DNA of 64,000 bases from Duganella sp. BJB476 (GTDB lineage Bacteria > Pseudomonadota > Gammaproteobacteria > Burkholderiales > Burkholderiaceae_D). A program made the translations under genes and the position numbers. The notes beneath the pieces were generated by a model. It saw only the letters and a list, made by a program, of their open reading frames with translations. It searched no databases and had not been told where the DNA came from. The DNA is taken from NCBI RefSeq assembly GCF_003416895.1, contig NZ_QVIO01000008.1, positions 186,001 to 250,000 on the forward strand, read 5' to 3'. Positions 27,206 to 38,295 of the stretch are shown here, piece by piece (the first letter of the stretch is position 1; each line of letters begins with the position of its first letter).

Positions 27206-29149
27206 ATGGAAAGTCGTCTCACCCGCCTGGAAGCCGTGCAAACCATGCTGCTGGAAATCGGGCAGAAGTCGAGCAGCTGCACCGATATCAGCGAGTTCCT
27301 GCAGGCCGTGCATGCGGCACTGGGCCGCATCATGTATGCCGCCAATTTCTTCGTGGCGTTGAGCGACCGCGACGGTCCGGTCAACCAGGTGCGCTTCGTG
27401 TATTTCGTCGACGAGGTGGACGATCCGCCCAGCCGCGACGAACTGTTCGAGCTGGTCGAGGGCGAGTCGCCGACGGCGACCGTGATCGCCACCCGCGCGC
27501 GCATGGTGATGACGGCGGCCGAGCACCAGTCCCGGCGCGAAGCGAACGCCGGCTTCGGCATCGGCACCATCGCCGAGCACTGGATGGGGTGTCCGCTGCT
27601 GGACCAGAACCACCAGTCGCTGGGCGCCATCGTGATCCAGAGCTACGACAAGGAACACACCTTCAGCGAGGAAGACCAGGCGCTGTTCGCGCTGATCGCC
27701 AACCATGTGTCGAGCGCGCTGCAAGGCTTGCAGAGCATGGACCGGCTGGAACGCGCGGTGCAGGAGCGCACCGCCCTGCTGGCGCACGAGGTGGCCGAGC
27801 GCCGCCGCGCCGAGAACATCCAGCGCGCGCTGTACGAGCTGGCCAACCTGTCGGCCACGGCCACCGGCGGCAGCCGCCTGAACATGCGGCTGCACCAGAT
27901 CATCAGCGAGCTGGTGCCGGCGCAGAATTTCCTGATGGCGCTGTACCACCCGGACACCAAGGAAATCAGCATCCCGTATTTCGTCGACGAGAAGGACGAG
28001 CACGCGCCGGTCAAGCGCTTCGACTACGGCGTCGGCATGTCCTCGTACATCCTGCAGCGCAAGCAGGCCATGCTGCTGGACCGCGCCGGCTTCCAGGCGC
28101 TGGTGGCCAGCGGCGAGATGGATCATCCGCTGGGCAACGTCGACATCGCCAGCTGGATGGGCGCGCCGATGCTGCTGGGCGACGTGGCCTACGGCGTGAT
28201 CATCGTGCAGAGCTACGACGACTCGGTGACCTACACCCAGGCCGACCTCGACATCCTGGCCTTCATGGCCAGCCACGTGGCGGTGGCGATCGCACGCATG
28301 CAGGCCGACCGCGAGATCCGCCGCGCCAAGGAGGCGCTGGAAGAACAGAACGCGGCGCTGGAGAGCGCGCTGACCTCGCTCAAGGATGCGCAGGGCGAAC
28401 TGGTGCGGCAGGAGAAGCTGGCCTCGCTGGGCCGGCTGGTGGCCGGCGTGGCGCACGAGATCAATACGCCGCTGGGCATCTGCGTGACGGCCACCAGCCA
28501 CCTGGTGGAAGAGCTCAAGCTGACGCGCGAGGACATGGCGGCCGGCACGCTGGACGAGGACGGCCTGAACCAGTTCTTCGACATCATCTCGCAATCGCTG
28601 CGCATCATGACCACCAACACCCAGCGGGCGGCGGCGCTGGTGCGTAGCTTCAAGCAGGTGGCGGTGGACCAGTCGTCCGACGATATCCGCAGCTTCAACC
28701 TGCGCAAATACCTGGACGAGGTGCTGCTGTCGCTGCAACCCAAGCTGAAGGGCAAGCCGATCGCCGTCGAGATCGATTGCGACGAGCACATCAACATGGC
28801 CAGCTTCCCCGGCGCGGTGTCGCAGATCCTCACCAATATGGTGGTCAACTCGCTGGTGCACGGCTTCGAGGACGGGCAGTCCGGCAAGATCAAGATCGCC
28901 GGCAAGGTGGACGGCGAGTTCGTCGACTTCGAGTACAGCGACGACGGCGCCGGCATGGACAGCAGCACGCTGGCGCAGCTGTTCGATCCCTTCTTCACCA
29001 CCAAGCGCGGCTCGGGCGGCAGCGGCCTGGGCGCGCACATCCTGTACAACCTGGTGACCGGCGCGTTGGGCGGCACCATCAAGGTGGTCAGCGCGCCAGG
29101 CATGGGCTTGCACTACAAGCTGCGCTTCCCCAAGGTCAAGCGCAAGTAA
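27206..29149 (+). CDS. soluble sensor histidine kinase with two GAF domains
   Basis: Starting at ATG 27206 (TAGGAA upstream), the 647-residue protein has two GAF-like sensor domains, about 15-190 and 205-385. They are related to each other: YFVDEVDDPPSRDEL against YFVDEKDEHAPVKRF, and VIQSYDKEHTFSEEDQ against IVQSYDDSVTYTQADL. A coiled coil leads to the H-box LVAGVAHEINTPL with His417. The ATPase domain ends it (NMVVNSLVHGFEDG as N-box, DDGAGMD, GSGGSGLGAHI). No membrane helix is seen, so it senses a cytoplasmic signal. No response regulator gene is adjacent. The GAF duplication is clear from the sequence. Confidence 0.85.
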   Translation: MESRLTRLEAVQTMLLEIGQKSSSCTDISEFLQAVHAALGRIMYAANFFVALSDRDGPVNQVRFVYFVDEVDDPPSRDELFELVEGESPTATVIATRARMVMTAAEHQSRREANAGFGIGTIAEHWMGCPLLDQNHQSLGAIVIQSYDKEHTFSEEDQALFALIANHVSSALQGLQSMDRLERAVQERTALLAHEVAERRRAENIQRALYELANLSATATGGSRLNMRLHQIISELVPAQNFLMALYHPDTKEISIPYFVDEKDEHAPVKRFDYGVGMSSYILQRKQAMLLDRAGFQALVASGEMDHPLGNVDIASWMGAPMLLGDVAYGVIIVQSYDDSVTYTQADLDILAFMASHVAVAIARMQADREIRRAKEALEEQNAALESALTSLKDAQGELVRQEKLASLGRLVAGVAHEINTPLGICVTATSHLVEELKLTREDMAAGTLDEDGLNQFFDIISQSLRIMTTNTQRAAALVRSFKQVAVDQSSDDIRSFNLRKYLDEVLLSLQPKLKGKPIAVEIDCDEHINMASFPGAVSQILTNMVVNSLVHGFEDGQSGKIKIAGKVDGEFVDFEYSDDGAGMDSSTLAQLFDPFFTTKRGSGGSGLGAHILYNLVTGALGGTIKVVSAPGMGLHYKLRFPKVKRK

Positions 29150-29181
29150 GCTGAAATAAGCGCCCGGGCCCGCCGGCGCGG

Positions 29182-30654
29182 CTAGCGGGCCGTCGGCTTG
29201 ATGGCAGCCAGCGTCGCCTTCACCCACACCTTCAGGGCGGCCTCGTCGGCCATGTCGCCGCCGTAGCGCAGGGACGGCACGAACGGCTCGCGCGTGGCCT
29301 GCGCGCCGGCGTAGATGGCCGACGGCAAGGCGAGAACGCCATTGCCGCTGGGGAGCTTGTACGGGCCGATCTCGCCGTAAGGCGAATAGCCGATGGTCGG
29401 CTCGCCCAGCACCACGGTGTCGGCGATGGCGCTGATCTGCTGCAGGAAATTCATGCAGGAGCTGAAGCAGCCACGGTCGATCACGGCGGCGATGCGCGGA
29501 CCCGACGGGCGCTTGCGCACCGCCGCCGCCAGCGCACCGGCCTGTTCCATCGACATTTCTTCTACGCGCGCCAGCGGCTCGCCGCGTTCCAGCGCCGCCT
29601 TCATCTTGGCGATGGAGTCGTCGAACATGGGCTTGGCGGCGGCGAACTGCGGCAGGCTGGCGTAGCGCTCGAATAGCGCGATCGCCGCCGGCGAGGCAAT
29701 CTGGGATTTGGTGTGGGACGAGGTGCGGCCCAGTTGTTCGCCATAAGCCTGGCCGTATAGCGCCTGCAGCGCGCGGTTGCCCCAGCTGGAATCGCCGCCG
29801 CCGTTGCCGCGCAGGTCGAACACGACCCATCCAGTGTGCTTGAGCGCGGCCAGTTGCTGGTAGAGTTTTCCGTAGGCGTCGGCGGAGATGCCGCCGTTGA
29901 AGTTCGGCATGGCCACCCATTGCATGTCCGCCGCCAGCGGCGTCAGGCCGACCGCGCGCGCCTGGGCGGTGTAGCGCTGCTGCACCTCGCCCAGGCGGGC
30001 CTTGCCGATGCCGTCCTCGATGGCGCGCAGCGGCAGCGCGAATTCGCGCACGGCGCCGCCGGTGAGCTGGAAGGTGCAGCGTTGCGGCGTCCAGCCCAGC
30101 CCGATGTCGAACATGGACTGGCGGGCCAGCTCGCTTGGCGTGGTCGCATATTCGAGGCTCTGGTTGCTGAACGGGGCGACATTGCTTTTCAGGTAGGTGC
30201 CGATCCAGACGCCGTCGCAGCTTTGCACGGTGGCGCCGCGCGGCGGCAGCGGGTTTGGCCAGTTCGGCTCGGACCAGATGACGCGGTAGCCGCCGTCGCT
30301 ATGGTCGAGCACCACGCCGGTCCACGCGCGCGTCGGCAGGCGCATCTGGATGCCGGTGTGCGGATCGCCGAAGCCGTTGATGAAGCGCACCAGTGCGCGG
30401 CGGTAGTCTTGTTCGGTCCTGGCGTTGGCGGCTTCGATCATGCCGGCGCGGCTGCCGGCCTCCAGCGGCGCGGTGACGTCGATCTGACCGCTGACGGCGC
30501 CGGCATGGTTGCTGCGCACGGCGTCGATGGCGAACTTCATGTCGGCCTGGGCGACCGCGCTCCAGTCGGTGGCGGCGGTCGTTGCCGCGGAGGCTGCCGA
30601 TGCCGCGAATGCCAGCGGCAGAATGCTGAGACTAAACTTGGGATTGAAGGTCAT
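29182..30654 (-). CDS. S41-family C-terminal-processing-like peptidase, secreted
   Basis: The 490-residue protein has a signal peptide (about 1-23, ending ASAA). The C-terminal S41 domain has WVVFDLRGNGGGDSSWGN (the conserved DLRxNGGG block) and the nucleophile region DRGCFSSCMNFL, followed by VVLGEPTIGYSPYGE. S41 proteases are Ser/Lys enzymes in the periplasm. The likely nucleophile is a Ser of CFSSC, and those flanking cysteines are unusual. It is last in a same-strand row after the SAM-hydrolase-like gene. The 65-base gap to that gene is almost filled by a large hairpin, and no Shine-Dalgarno is visible before the ATG. Confidence 0.8.
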   Translation of the reverse strand: MTFNPKFSLSILPLAFAASAASAATTAATDWSAVAQADMKFAIDAVRSNHAGAVSGQIDVTAPLEAGSRAGMIEAANARTEQDYRRALVRFINGFGDPHTGIQMRLPTRAWTGVVLDHSDGGYRVIWSEPNWPNPLPPRGATVQSCDGVWIGTYLKSNVAPFSNQSLEYATTPSELARQSMFDIGLGWTPQRCTFQLTGGAVREFALPLRAIEDGIGKARLGEVQQRYTAQARAVGLTPLAADMQWVAMPNFNGGISADAYGKLYQQLAALKHTGWVVFDLRGNGGGDSSWGNRALQALYGQAYGEQLGRTSSHTKSQIASPAAIALFERYASLPQFAAAKPMFDDSIAKMKAALERGEPLARVEEMSMEQAGALAAAVRKRPSGPRIAAVIDRGCFSSCMNFLQQISAIADTVVLGEPTIGYSPYGEIGPYKLPSGNGVLALPSAIYAGAQATREPFVPSLRYGGDMADEAALKVWVKATLAAIKPTAR

Positions 30655-30660
30655 GAACGG

Positions 30661-30711
30661 CGCCGACGCGTAGTTGAGTTGCCAGGATGGTAACTCAACT
30701 ACGCGTCTGGC
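30661..30711 (-). repeat. large hairpin in the leader of the S41 peptidase gene
   Basis: GACGCGTAGTTGAGTT (30665-30680) is perfectly complementary to AACTCAACTACGCGTC (30692-30707). The stem extends inward with one G-U pair to a 5-base AGGAT loop (30684-30688), and outward by CGCC/GGCG across a one-base bulge. It fills the gap between the SAM-hydrolase-like gene and the S41 gene and ends 6 bases before the S41 start codon. There is no T-tract, so it looks like an mRNA processing or translation-control element, not a terminator. Confidence 0.7.
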
Positions 30712-30719
30712 GGTACGGC

Positions 30720-31640
30720 TTATTTCGCGGCGGCCTTGCTGATTTCGACCTCCCAGTCCACGCCCGAATCGATGTGGTGCTGTTTGGCGTAGTTGCCCTG
30801 GCTGACGGCGACCGCCACGTCCAGCAGGCTGTTCAAATAGACCAGAGGTTTGCCCTGCGCGACGCCGCCGAAGGTGTGCTCGAACGGCGCCACCACCTTG
30901 TCCACTTGCTTGCCCTTGTGCAGGATGCGCACCTGCACGCGGTCGTGCACGCCGATGCCCAGCTCGTCGAACAGCGCTTTCGGGATATTGGTCCAGACAT
31001 TGCCGTACTTGATGTCCAGCACCGGGATGATGCCGCGCACGACGTTGCCCTGGCGGGCCGCCTTCTGGTAAGCGATCTTCACCACCGATTCACTGGGCAG
31101 CACCGGGCCGACCTGCTCGAAGCTGATCGCGCCCGATGCCAGCCGCGCGCCGACGTAGGCGTAGACGTCGCGGCCGTGGAAGGTGTAGGACTCGCCGGAG
31201 CCGGCCAGGCGGTTGACCTTCTCGTCGATCTCGCGCAGCTCGGCCACGCCGTCGCGCTCGGCGATCAGCGTGAACAGGCCGTTGTCGGGGCCGACGAAGT
31301 AGCGGCCCTCTTTGGTTTTCAACACCACCGACTTGCGGGTGGTGCCCACGCCCGGATCGACCACGGCGACGAACACGCTGCCTTGCGGCCAGTAGTTGGC
31401 GGTCTGGTACAGGCGGTAGGCGCCCAGCCAGATGTCGTAGTCGGGGATGTTGTGGGTCAGGTCGGAGACGTTCAACTTCGGATCGACGCCGTAGGCCACG
31501 CCGTGCATGGCGGAGACGGCGCCGTCCGAGGTGCCGAAGTCGGTCAGCAGCACCAGGGCGTTGCTGGCGTGGACTTGCGCGGCCATCAGCGTACTCATGC
31601 AGACGGCGGCGAACAGTTTGGAGATGCGGGTGAGCTTCAT
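30720..31640 (-). CDS. exported SAM hydroxide adenosyltransferase (DUF62 family)
   Basis: From ATG 31640 (AAGGA upstream) the protein has 306 residues. A signal peptide (MKLTRISKLFAAVCMSTLMA, ending VHAS) precedes a complete DUF62 domain: LLTDFGTSDG, VVDPGVGTTRK, VGPDNGLF and FHGRDVY. Asp95, Arg102 and His155 match the Asp-Arg-His set of SAM hydrolases, including the seven-residue Asp-Arg spacing, so hydrolysis of SAM to adenosine and methionine is more likely than halogenation. Export is unusual because SAM is cytoplasmic. It lies 11 bases after a TonB-dependent receptor gene, so the true substrate may be an imported nucleoside-like compound. Confidence 0.85.
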   Translation of the reverse strand: MKLTRISKLFAAVCMSTLMAAQVHASNALVLLTDFGTSDGAVSAMHGVAYGVDPKLNVSDLTHNIPDYDIWLGAYRLYQTANYWPQGSVFVAVVDPGVGTTRKSVVLKTKEGRYFVGPDNGLFTLIAERDGVAELREIDEKVNRLAGSGESYTFHGRDVYAYVGARLASGAISFEQVGPVLPSESVVKIAYQKAARQGNVVRGIIPVLDIKYGNVWTNIPKALFDELGIGVHDRVQVRILHKGKQVDKVVAPFEHTFGGVAQGKPLVYLNSLLDVAVAVSQGNYAKQHHIDSGVDWEVEISKAAAK

Positions 31641-31651
31641 GGAATCCTTTT

Positions 31652-34129
<2,478 letters not shown>

Positions 34130-34131
34130 CG

Positions 34132-34177
34132 TGAATTCCTTGCGTGGACCGGACTACGATCTTACGGGCAAGGAATT
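34132..34177 (-). promoter_or_regulatory. inverted repeat sequestering the receptor ribosome site
   Basis: GAATTCCTTGC (34132-34142) and GCAAGGAATTC (34167-34177) are perfect 11-base complements, 24 bases apart. In the minus-strand mRNA the 3' arm carries the AAGGAA ribosome site of the receptor gene, three bases from its ATG. Pairing would block translation initiation. It could instead be a DNA operator. The 88-base gap also holds AT-rich sequence at 34178-34213 that could be a promoter. Confidence 0.5.
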
Positions 34178-34217
34178 CAGTTTAACAAAGACCTATTGCA
34201 CATATGCTTATGCGGGT

Positions 34218-35000
34218 TCAGCCGCAATGGGCGCGCAGCTGCTGCACGTAGCGCTCGCTGACGGCCACCTGGTCGCCGCAGCGCAGGGTCAGCAGATAGC
34301 TGCCGTCGCCGACCACGGCCAGCGATTGCAACTGGTCGATGCGCACCATGGTGCAGCGGTGCACCCGCGCGAAGACCTGCGGATCGAGCCGCTCGGCCAG
34401 CCGGCTCAGCGCCATGCGGTGCAGGATCACGCGCTCGCCGGTATGCAGTTCGACGTAGTTGTCGGCGCTGCCGATCCACAGGACGTCGGCCAGCGCGATG
34501 CATTCGAGCTGGCCGATCGAGCGCACCGTCAATTGACTGAGGTAGCTGGGCTGGCCGGCGTCGCCGGCGTCCAGCCATGCCTGCACGGCGCGGCCATAGG
34601 GGCCGCGCTGGCGCAGCGCCAGCAGTTGCGCGGCGCGCGCCAGCGCCTGGCCCAGGCGGCGCTCGCTGCACGGTTTGAGCAGATAGTCCAGCGCGTGCAC
34701 GTCGAAGGCCTCGATCGCGTGGCGCTCGTAGGCGGTCACGAACAGCACCAGCGGCGGTTCCGGCTGCCGGCACAGGTCGCGCGCCAGCTCCAGGCCCGAT
34801 TCGCCGGGCATCTGTATGTCCAGCAGCAGCACGTCGACCGCAGTCGCCGCCAGCACGCTGCGCGCTTGGTGGGCGTTGGCGCATTCGCCCACCAGATGCC
34901 AGCCGGCGTGCGCGGCCAGCGCGTGGCGCAGGTTGGCGCGCGCGCCATCCTCGTCGTCGACGATCAGCACGCGGAACGGTGGCTGCTCAGGCGGGAGCAT
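34218..35000 (-). CDS. LytTR-family response regulator
   Basis: The 260-residue protein has an N-terminal receiver domain (VLIVDDED at about 10-17; phospho-acceptor Asp in VLLLDIQMPGE; conserved Thr/Ala and Lys in FVTAYE and YLLKP). The C-terminal LytTR DNA-binding domain (about 155-258) shows LWIGSADNYVELHT and FARVHRCTMVRI. It overlaps the kinase gene by 14 bases, so the pair is co-translated. A TonB-dependent receptor gene follows on the same strand after 88 bases and is a candidate target. Confidence 0.9.
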   Translation of the reverse strand: MLPPEQPPFRVLIVDDEDGARANLRHALAAHAGWHLVGECANAHQARSVLAATAVDVLLLDIQMPGESGLELARDLCRQPEPPLVLFVTAYERHAIEAFDVHALDYLLKPCSERRLGQALARAAQLLALRQRGPYGRAVQAWLDAGDAGQPSYLSQLTVRSIGQLECIALADVLWIGSADNYVELHTGERVILHRMALSRLAERLDPQVFARVHRCTMVRIDQLQSLAVVGDGSYLLTLRCGDQVAVSERYVQQLRAHCG

Positions 35001-36138
35001 GGTCGGGTATCCGCAGGTGGACTTCGAAGCGCTCGCCCGCCACGCCGTAGCGCAGGGTGGCGGCGGCGCCGTAGGCCAGCCACAGGCGGTCGGTGATATT
35101 GCGCAGGCCCAGGCCGGCGCCGGGATTGACGGCCGCGCCGGCGTGCATGCGGTTGCTGATCGTGATGGCGACGTGGCCGTCGGCGCGGGCGAAGGCGAGG
35201 TGGATGTCGCTGCCCTGTTCGTGCAGGTCGAGGTCGTGGCGCAGGGCGTTTTCCACCAACGGCTGCAGCAGCAGCGGCGGGCAGTCGCAGCCCAGCAGGC
35301 CGGCGTCGACGCCGCTGATGCGCAGCTGCAGGCGCTCGCCGTAGCGCAGCCGCTGCAAGTCCAGGTAGTCCTGCACGAAGCGCAGTTCGTCGTCGAAGCC
35401 CACCCATTCCACCTCGCCGGCGTTGAGCGCGTAGCGCAGCAGGTCGCTCAGATGGTGCAGGCCGTCGAGCGCCACCTGCTTGCCATCGTCGCGCACCAGC
35501 GCGACGATGGCGCCCAGCGCGTTGAACATGAAGTGCGGCTCCAGCTGGGCGCGCAGCGCCAGGCCGCGCTGCTGCTCCAGAGCCAGCCGCAGCGCCAGGC
35601 TGTCCGCCCGCGCCTGCGCGGCCTCGCGCGCCCGCGCGTGGCTTTGCTGCCAGAGCTTCAAGGCCACCACCGCGATGTAGACCGCCGTCACCGACGACAC
35701 GTGCAGCAGCGAGGCCACCTGGTCGATCGCGCCGACCAGGTCGGCGCCGCCGGGCGCATCGGCGCTGTCGTCCCGCAGGTACAGCCGCGCCAGGAACATC
35801 AACTGCAGCGGCAGGAACAGCAGCAGCATCAGGCCGTAGCAGGCGGCGATGCCGGCCGGGCCGGCGATCAGGCGCGGCCAGCGGCTGAAGCAGGTGTACA
35901 GCACGAAGCTCAGGCCGGCCAGCATGGTCGAGCCCTTGCAGGCAGCGGCGAAGATCAGCCAGTAGCTGCCGTGCAGGCCGTGCCGCAGGTCGTCGTTGAG
36001 CGAAGTCAGCGCGCCGAGCGCGCTGAGCGCGATCCACACCGCGAGGTTCAGCGCGAACACCGTCAGCCCGCGCAGCCACCAGGGCGCGGCGGCGAATCCG
36101 GCAAGGCCGGGCAGGTGGGTGGCGGGGGTGGCGTTCAT
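34987..36138 (-). CDS. LytS/YehU-type sensor histidine kinase
   Basis: The frame is open to 36252, but MNATPATHLPG at 36138 is the first credible start and gives 383 residues. About four membrane helices (25-175) precede a His_kinase domain (PF06580 type) with LEPHFMFNALGAIVALVRDDG, where His is the phosphorylation site. An HATPase domain follows (LLLQPLVENALRHDL and GLGLRNITDRL). It is the partner of the overlapping LytTR regulator. The sensed signal is unknown. No clear Shine-Dalgarno precedes the start, so initiation is uncertain. Confidence 0.85.
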   Translation of the reverse strand: MNATPATHLPGLAGFAAAPWWLRGLTVFALNLAVWIALSALGALTSLNDDLRHGLHGSYWLIFAAACKGSTMLAGLSFVLYTCFSRWPRLIAGPAGIAACYGLMLLLFLPLQLMFLARLYLRDDSADAPGGADLVGAIDQVASLLHVSSVTAVYIAVVALKLWQQSHARAREAAQARADSLALRLALEQQRGLALRAQLEPHFMFNALGAIVALVRDDGKQVALDGLHHLSDLLRYALNAGEVEWVGFDDELRFVQDYLDLQRLRYGERLQLRISGVDAGLLGCDCPPLLLQPLVENALRHDLDLHEQGSDIHLAFARADGHVAITISNRMHAGAAVNPGAGLGLRNITDRLWLAYGAAATLRYGVAGERFEVHLRIPDHAPA

Positions 36139-36299
36139 GGCGGCTGAGTATAGCAGCGCAGCGGCGGCCTCCGGACGGCGCCGGCGGCCGTTGGCCACAC
36201 GGCGGCGGCGTTTCGCCACAACCGCCGCCGCGCGGCGGGCGGGCCTGCTCATACTGGCCGTCGCCGCATCCCACTCAACCTCCGCTTGAAGGACATCGC

Positions 36300-38291
36300 A
36301 TGAAACAGCATTCCCTCGCCACCGCGCTGCTGGCGCTGGCCGCCGCCGGCGCGCATGCCGCCAGCCAGCCTGGCGACGATTTCTACCGCTACGTCAACGA
36401 CGGCTGGAGCGCCACCGCCGTGCTCCCCGCCGACGCCGGCGCCTGGACCGTCTACACGCAACTGAACGCCGACAACGAGGCCAGGATGGCGGCGCTGTAC
36501 GCGGCGGCGCGGGACGCCGCCGATCCGGCCGTGCGGCGCGTCGGTATCTACTACGCGGCGCAGATGGACACCGCCGGCATCGAGGCGCGCGGCCTGGCGC
36601 CGCTGCAGCCGTTGCTGCGCCAGATCGCCGCGCTGGGCGACGCTGGCGCGCTGGCCGGCTTCCTCGGCGCGCAACTGCGCACCGACGTCGATCCGCTCAA
36701 CCTGGGCAAGACCGCCAGCGAGAACCTGTTCGGCCTGTGGGTCGCGCCCGGCCTGCACGACACCACGCACTACATGCCCTACCTGCTGCAGGGCGGGCTG
36801 GGACTGCCGGACCGCAGCTTCTACCTGGCCGACAACCCCGGCCAGAAAGCGGTGCTGGCGGCCTACCGCGATTACGTGGCCGCCATGCTGGAGCAGGCCG
36901 GCTTTGCCGACGCCGCCGGCCGGGCGGCGCGCATCGTCGCGCTGGAGACCCGCATCGCCGGCGCGCAGGCAAGCCCGCAGGCGTCGGCCGACCTGGCGCA
37001 GGCAGATCAGGTATGGCGCCGCAACCAGTTCGCGGACCGGGCGCCGGGCCTGGACTGGGCCGCGTATTTCGACGCCGCCGGCTTGTCGGCGCAGCAGCGT
37101 TTCGGCGTCTGGCAGGCCGGCGCGGTCAGCGCCATCGCCGCGCTGGTGCCGGCCACGCCGCTGGACGTGTGGCGCGACTACCTGAGCTTCCATGCGCTCA
37201 ACCAGTCGGCGCGCTTCCTGCCGAAGGCGCTGGCGGAGCGTTATTTCGCATTCTACGATCCGCTGTTCCTCGGGCCGGGCGAGCACCTGCCGCTCTGGCG
37301 GCACGCGGTCAACCAGACCAACACCGTGGTGCCGGGCGCCGGACGGCTGTACAGCGAGCGCTATTTCAGCCCGCGCGCGCAGGCCAGGGTGCGCGAGATC
37401 GCCGTCAACGTGGCGGCCGCGTTCGACCGCCGCATCGACCAGCTAAACTGGATGACGCCGGCCACCAGGGCCGAGGCGCACGCCAAGCTGCGCAACTTGC
37501 GCATCGGCGTCGGCCACCCCGGCCACTGGCGCGGCAGCGATGGACTGGAGCTGCGCGTGGACGACGCGGTGGGCAACGCGCTGCGCGCCGAAGCCTACAA
37601 CTACCGCTACGAGGTGGCCAGGCTGGGGCGCGCGGTCGACCGCGACGACTGGATACTGGGCGGTGAACTATTCGGCTACAACCGCATGCCGCTGCAGAAT
37701 GCGCTGACGATACCGGTGGTAGCGCTGCAGCAGCCGATGTTCGACGCCGACGGCGACGACGCCGCCAATTACGCGACGATAGGCGCCAAGGTCGGCTACT
37801 ACATCAGCCTGACGCTGAACGACAAGGGTGGGCGCTTCGATGCGCAGGGCCGCGCGCGCAGCTGGTGGAGCGCGGCCGACAAGGCCGGCTTCGACGGCGC
37901 GGCGGCGCCGCTGGCGCCGCAATATGGCGCGTATCAGCCGTTGCCCGGCCTGGCCTTGAACGGTCAATTGACGCTGGGCTCCAACGTGGCCGACCTGGCC
38001 GGCGTGCAGGCCGCCTACGACGCCTGGCACGCGTCGGTGAAGGCATCGCTGAAGGCGCCGCCGTCCGACCTCAAGGCGGCCGACCAGCGCTTCTTCAGCG
38101 CCTATGCGCGCGGGCTGCGGGCGCGCTACAGCGAGCCGGCATTGCGGGATCTGGTGGAGGAAAGTCCGGTGCCGCCGTCGATGTACCGGGTGGCGGCGCT
38201 GCGCAACCTCGATGCCTGGCAGGCGGCGTACGACGTCGCGCCGGGCCAGGGCTGGTACCTGGCGCCGGCGCAGCGGGTGCGCGTGTGGTGA
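36300..38291 (+). CDS. M13 (neprilysin)-family pseudopeptidase, secreted
   Basis: The 663-residue protein has a signal peptide (about 1-20, ending AHAA) and the full M13 layout: an opening DDFYRYVNDGW, the N-terminal helical domain, DRSFYL, and an end PAQRVRVW. The zinc site is gone. Where M13 enzymes have HExxH, this protein has YYISL at residues 500-504 inside an otherwise normal context (IGAKVG before, NDKGGRFDAQGRARSWW after). Where they have ENxAD it has S561-NVAD565. All three zinc ligands and the catalytic Glu are therefore replaced. The frame is intact. It is probably a non-enzymatic binding or scaffold protein. Confidence 0.85.
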   Translation: MKQHSLATALLALAAAGAHAASQPGDDFYRYVNDGWSATAVLPADAGAWTVYTQLNADNEARMAALYAAARDAADPAVRRVGIYYAAQMDTAGIEARGLAPLQPLLRQIAALGDAGALAGFLGAQLRTDVDPLNLGKTASENLFGLWVAPGLHDTTHYMPYLLQGGLGLPDRSFYLADNPGQKAVLAAYRDYVAAMLEQAGFADAAGRAARIVALETRIAGAQASPQASADLAQADQVWRRNQFADRAPGLDWAAYFDAAGLSAQQRFGVWQAGAVSAIAALVPATPLDVWRDYLSFHALNQSARFLPKALAERYFAFYDPLFLGPGEHLPLWRHAVNQTNTVVPGAGRLYSERYFSPRAQARVREIAVNVAAAFDRRIDQLNWMTPATRAEAHAKLRNLRIGVGHPGHWRGSDGLELRVDDAVGNALRAEAYNYRYEVARLGRAVDRDDWILGGELFGYNRMPLQNALTIPVVALQQPMFDADGDDAANYATIGAKVGYYISLTLNDKGGRFDAQGRARSWWSAADKAGFDGAAAPLAPQYGAYQPLPGLALNGQLTLGSNVADLAGVQAAYDAWHASVKASLKAPPSDLKAADQRFFSAYARGLRARYSEPALRDLVEESPVPPSMYRVAALRNLDAWQAAYDVAPGQGWYLAPAQRVRVW

Positions 38292-38295
38292 GGTC

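Noticed and set aside
29167..29191. GGCCCGC/GCGGGCC stem between the histidine kinase and S41 genes as terminator
   Set aside because: The loop is 11 bases, there is no T run, and it overlaps the S41 stop codon; it may simply reflect high GC.
26432..29920. 1162-codon minus-strand frame
   Set aside because: It runs antisense through the PEP-CTERM and kinase genes and into part of the S41 gene in a wrong frame; the His/Arg/Gln-rich composition is typical of a shadow.
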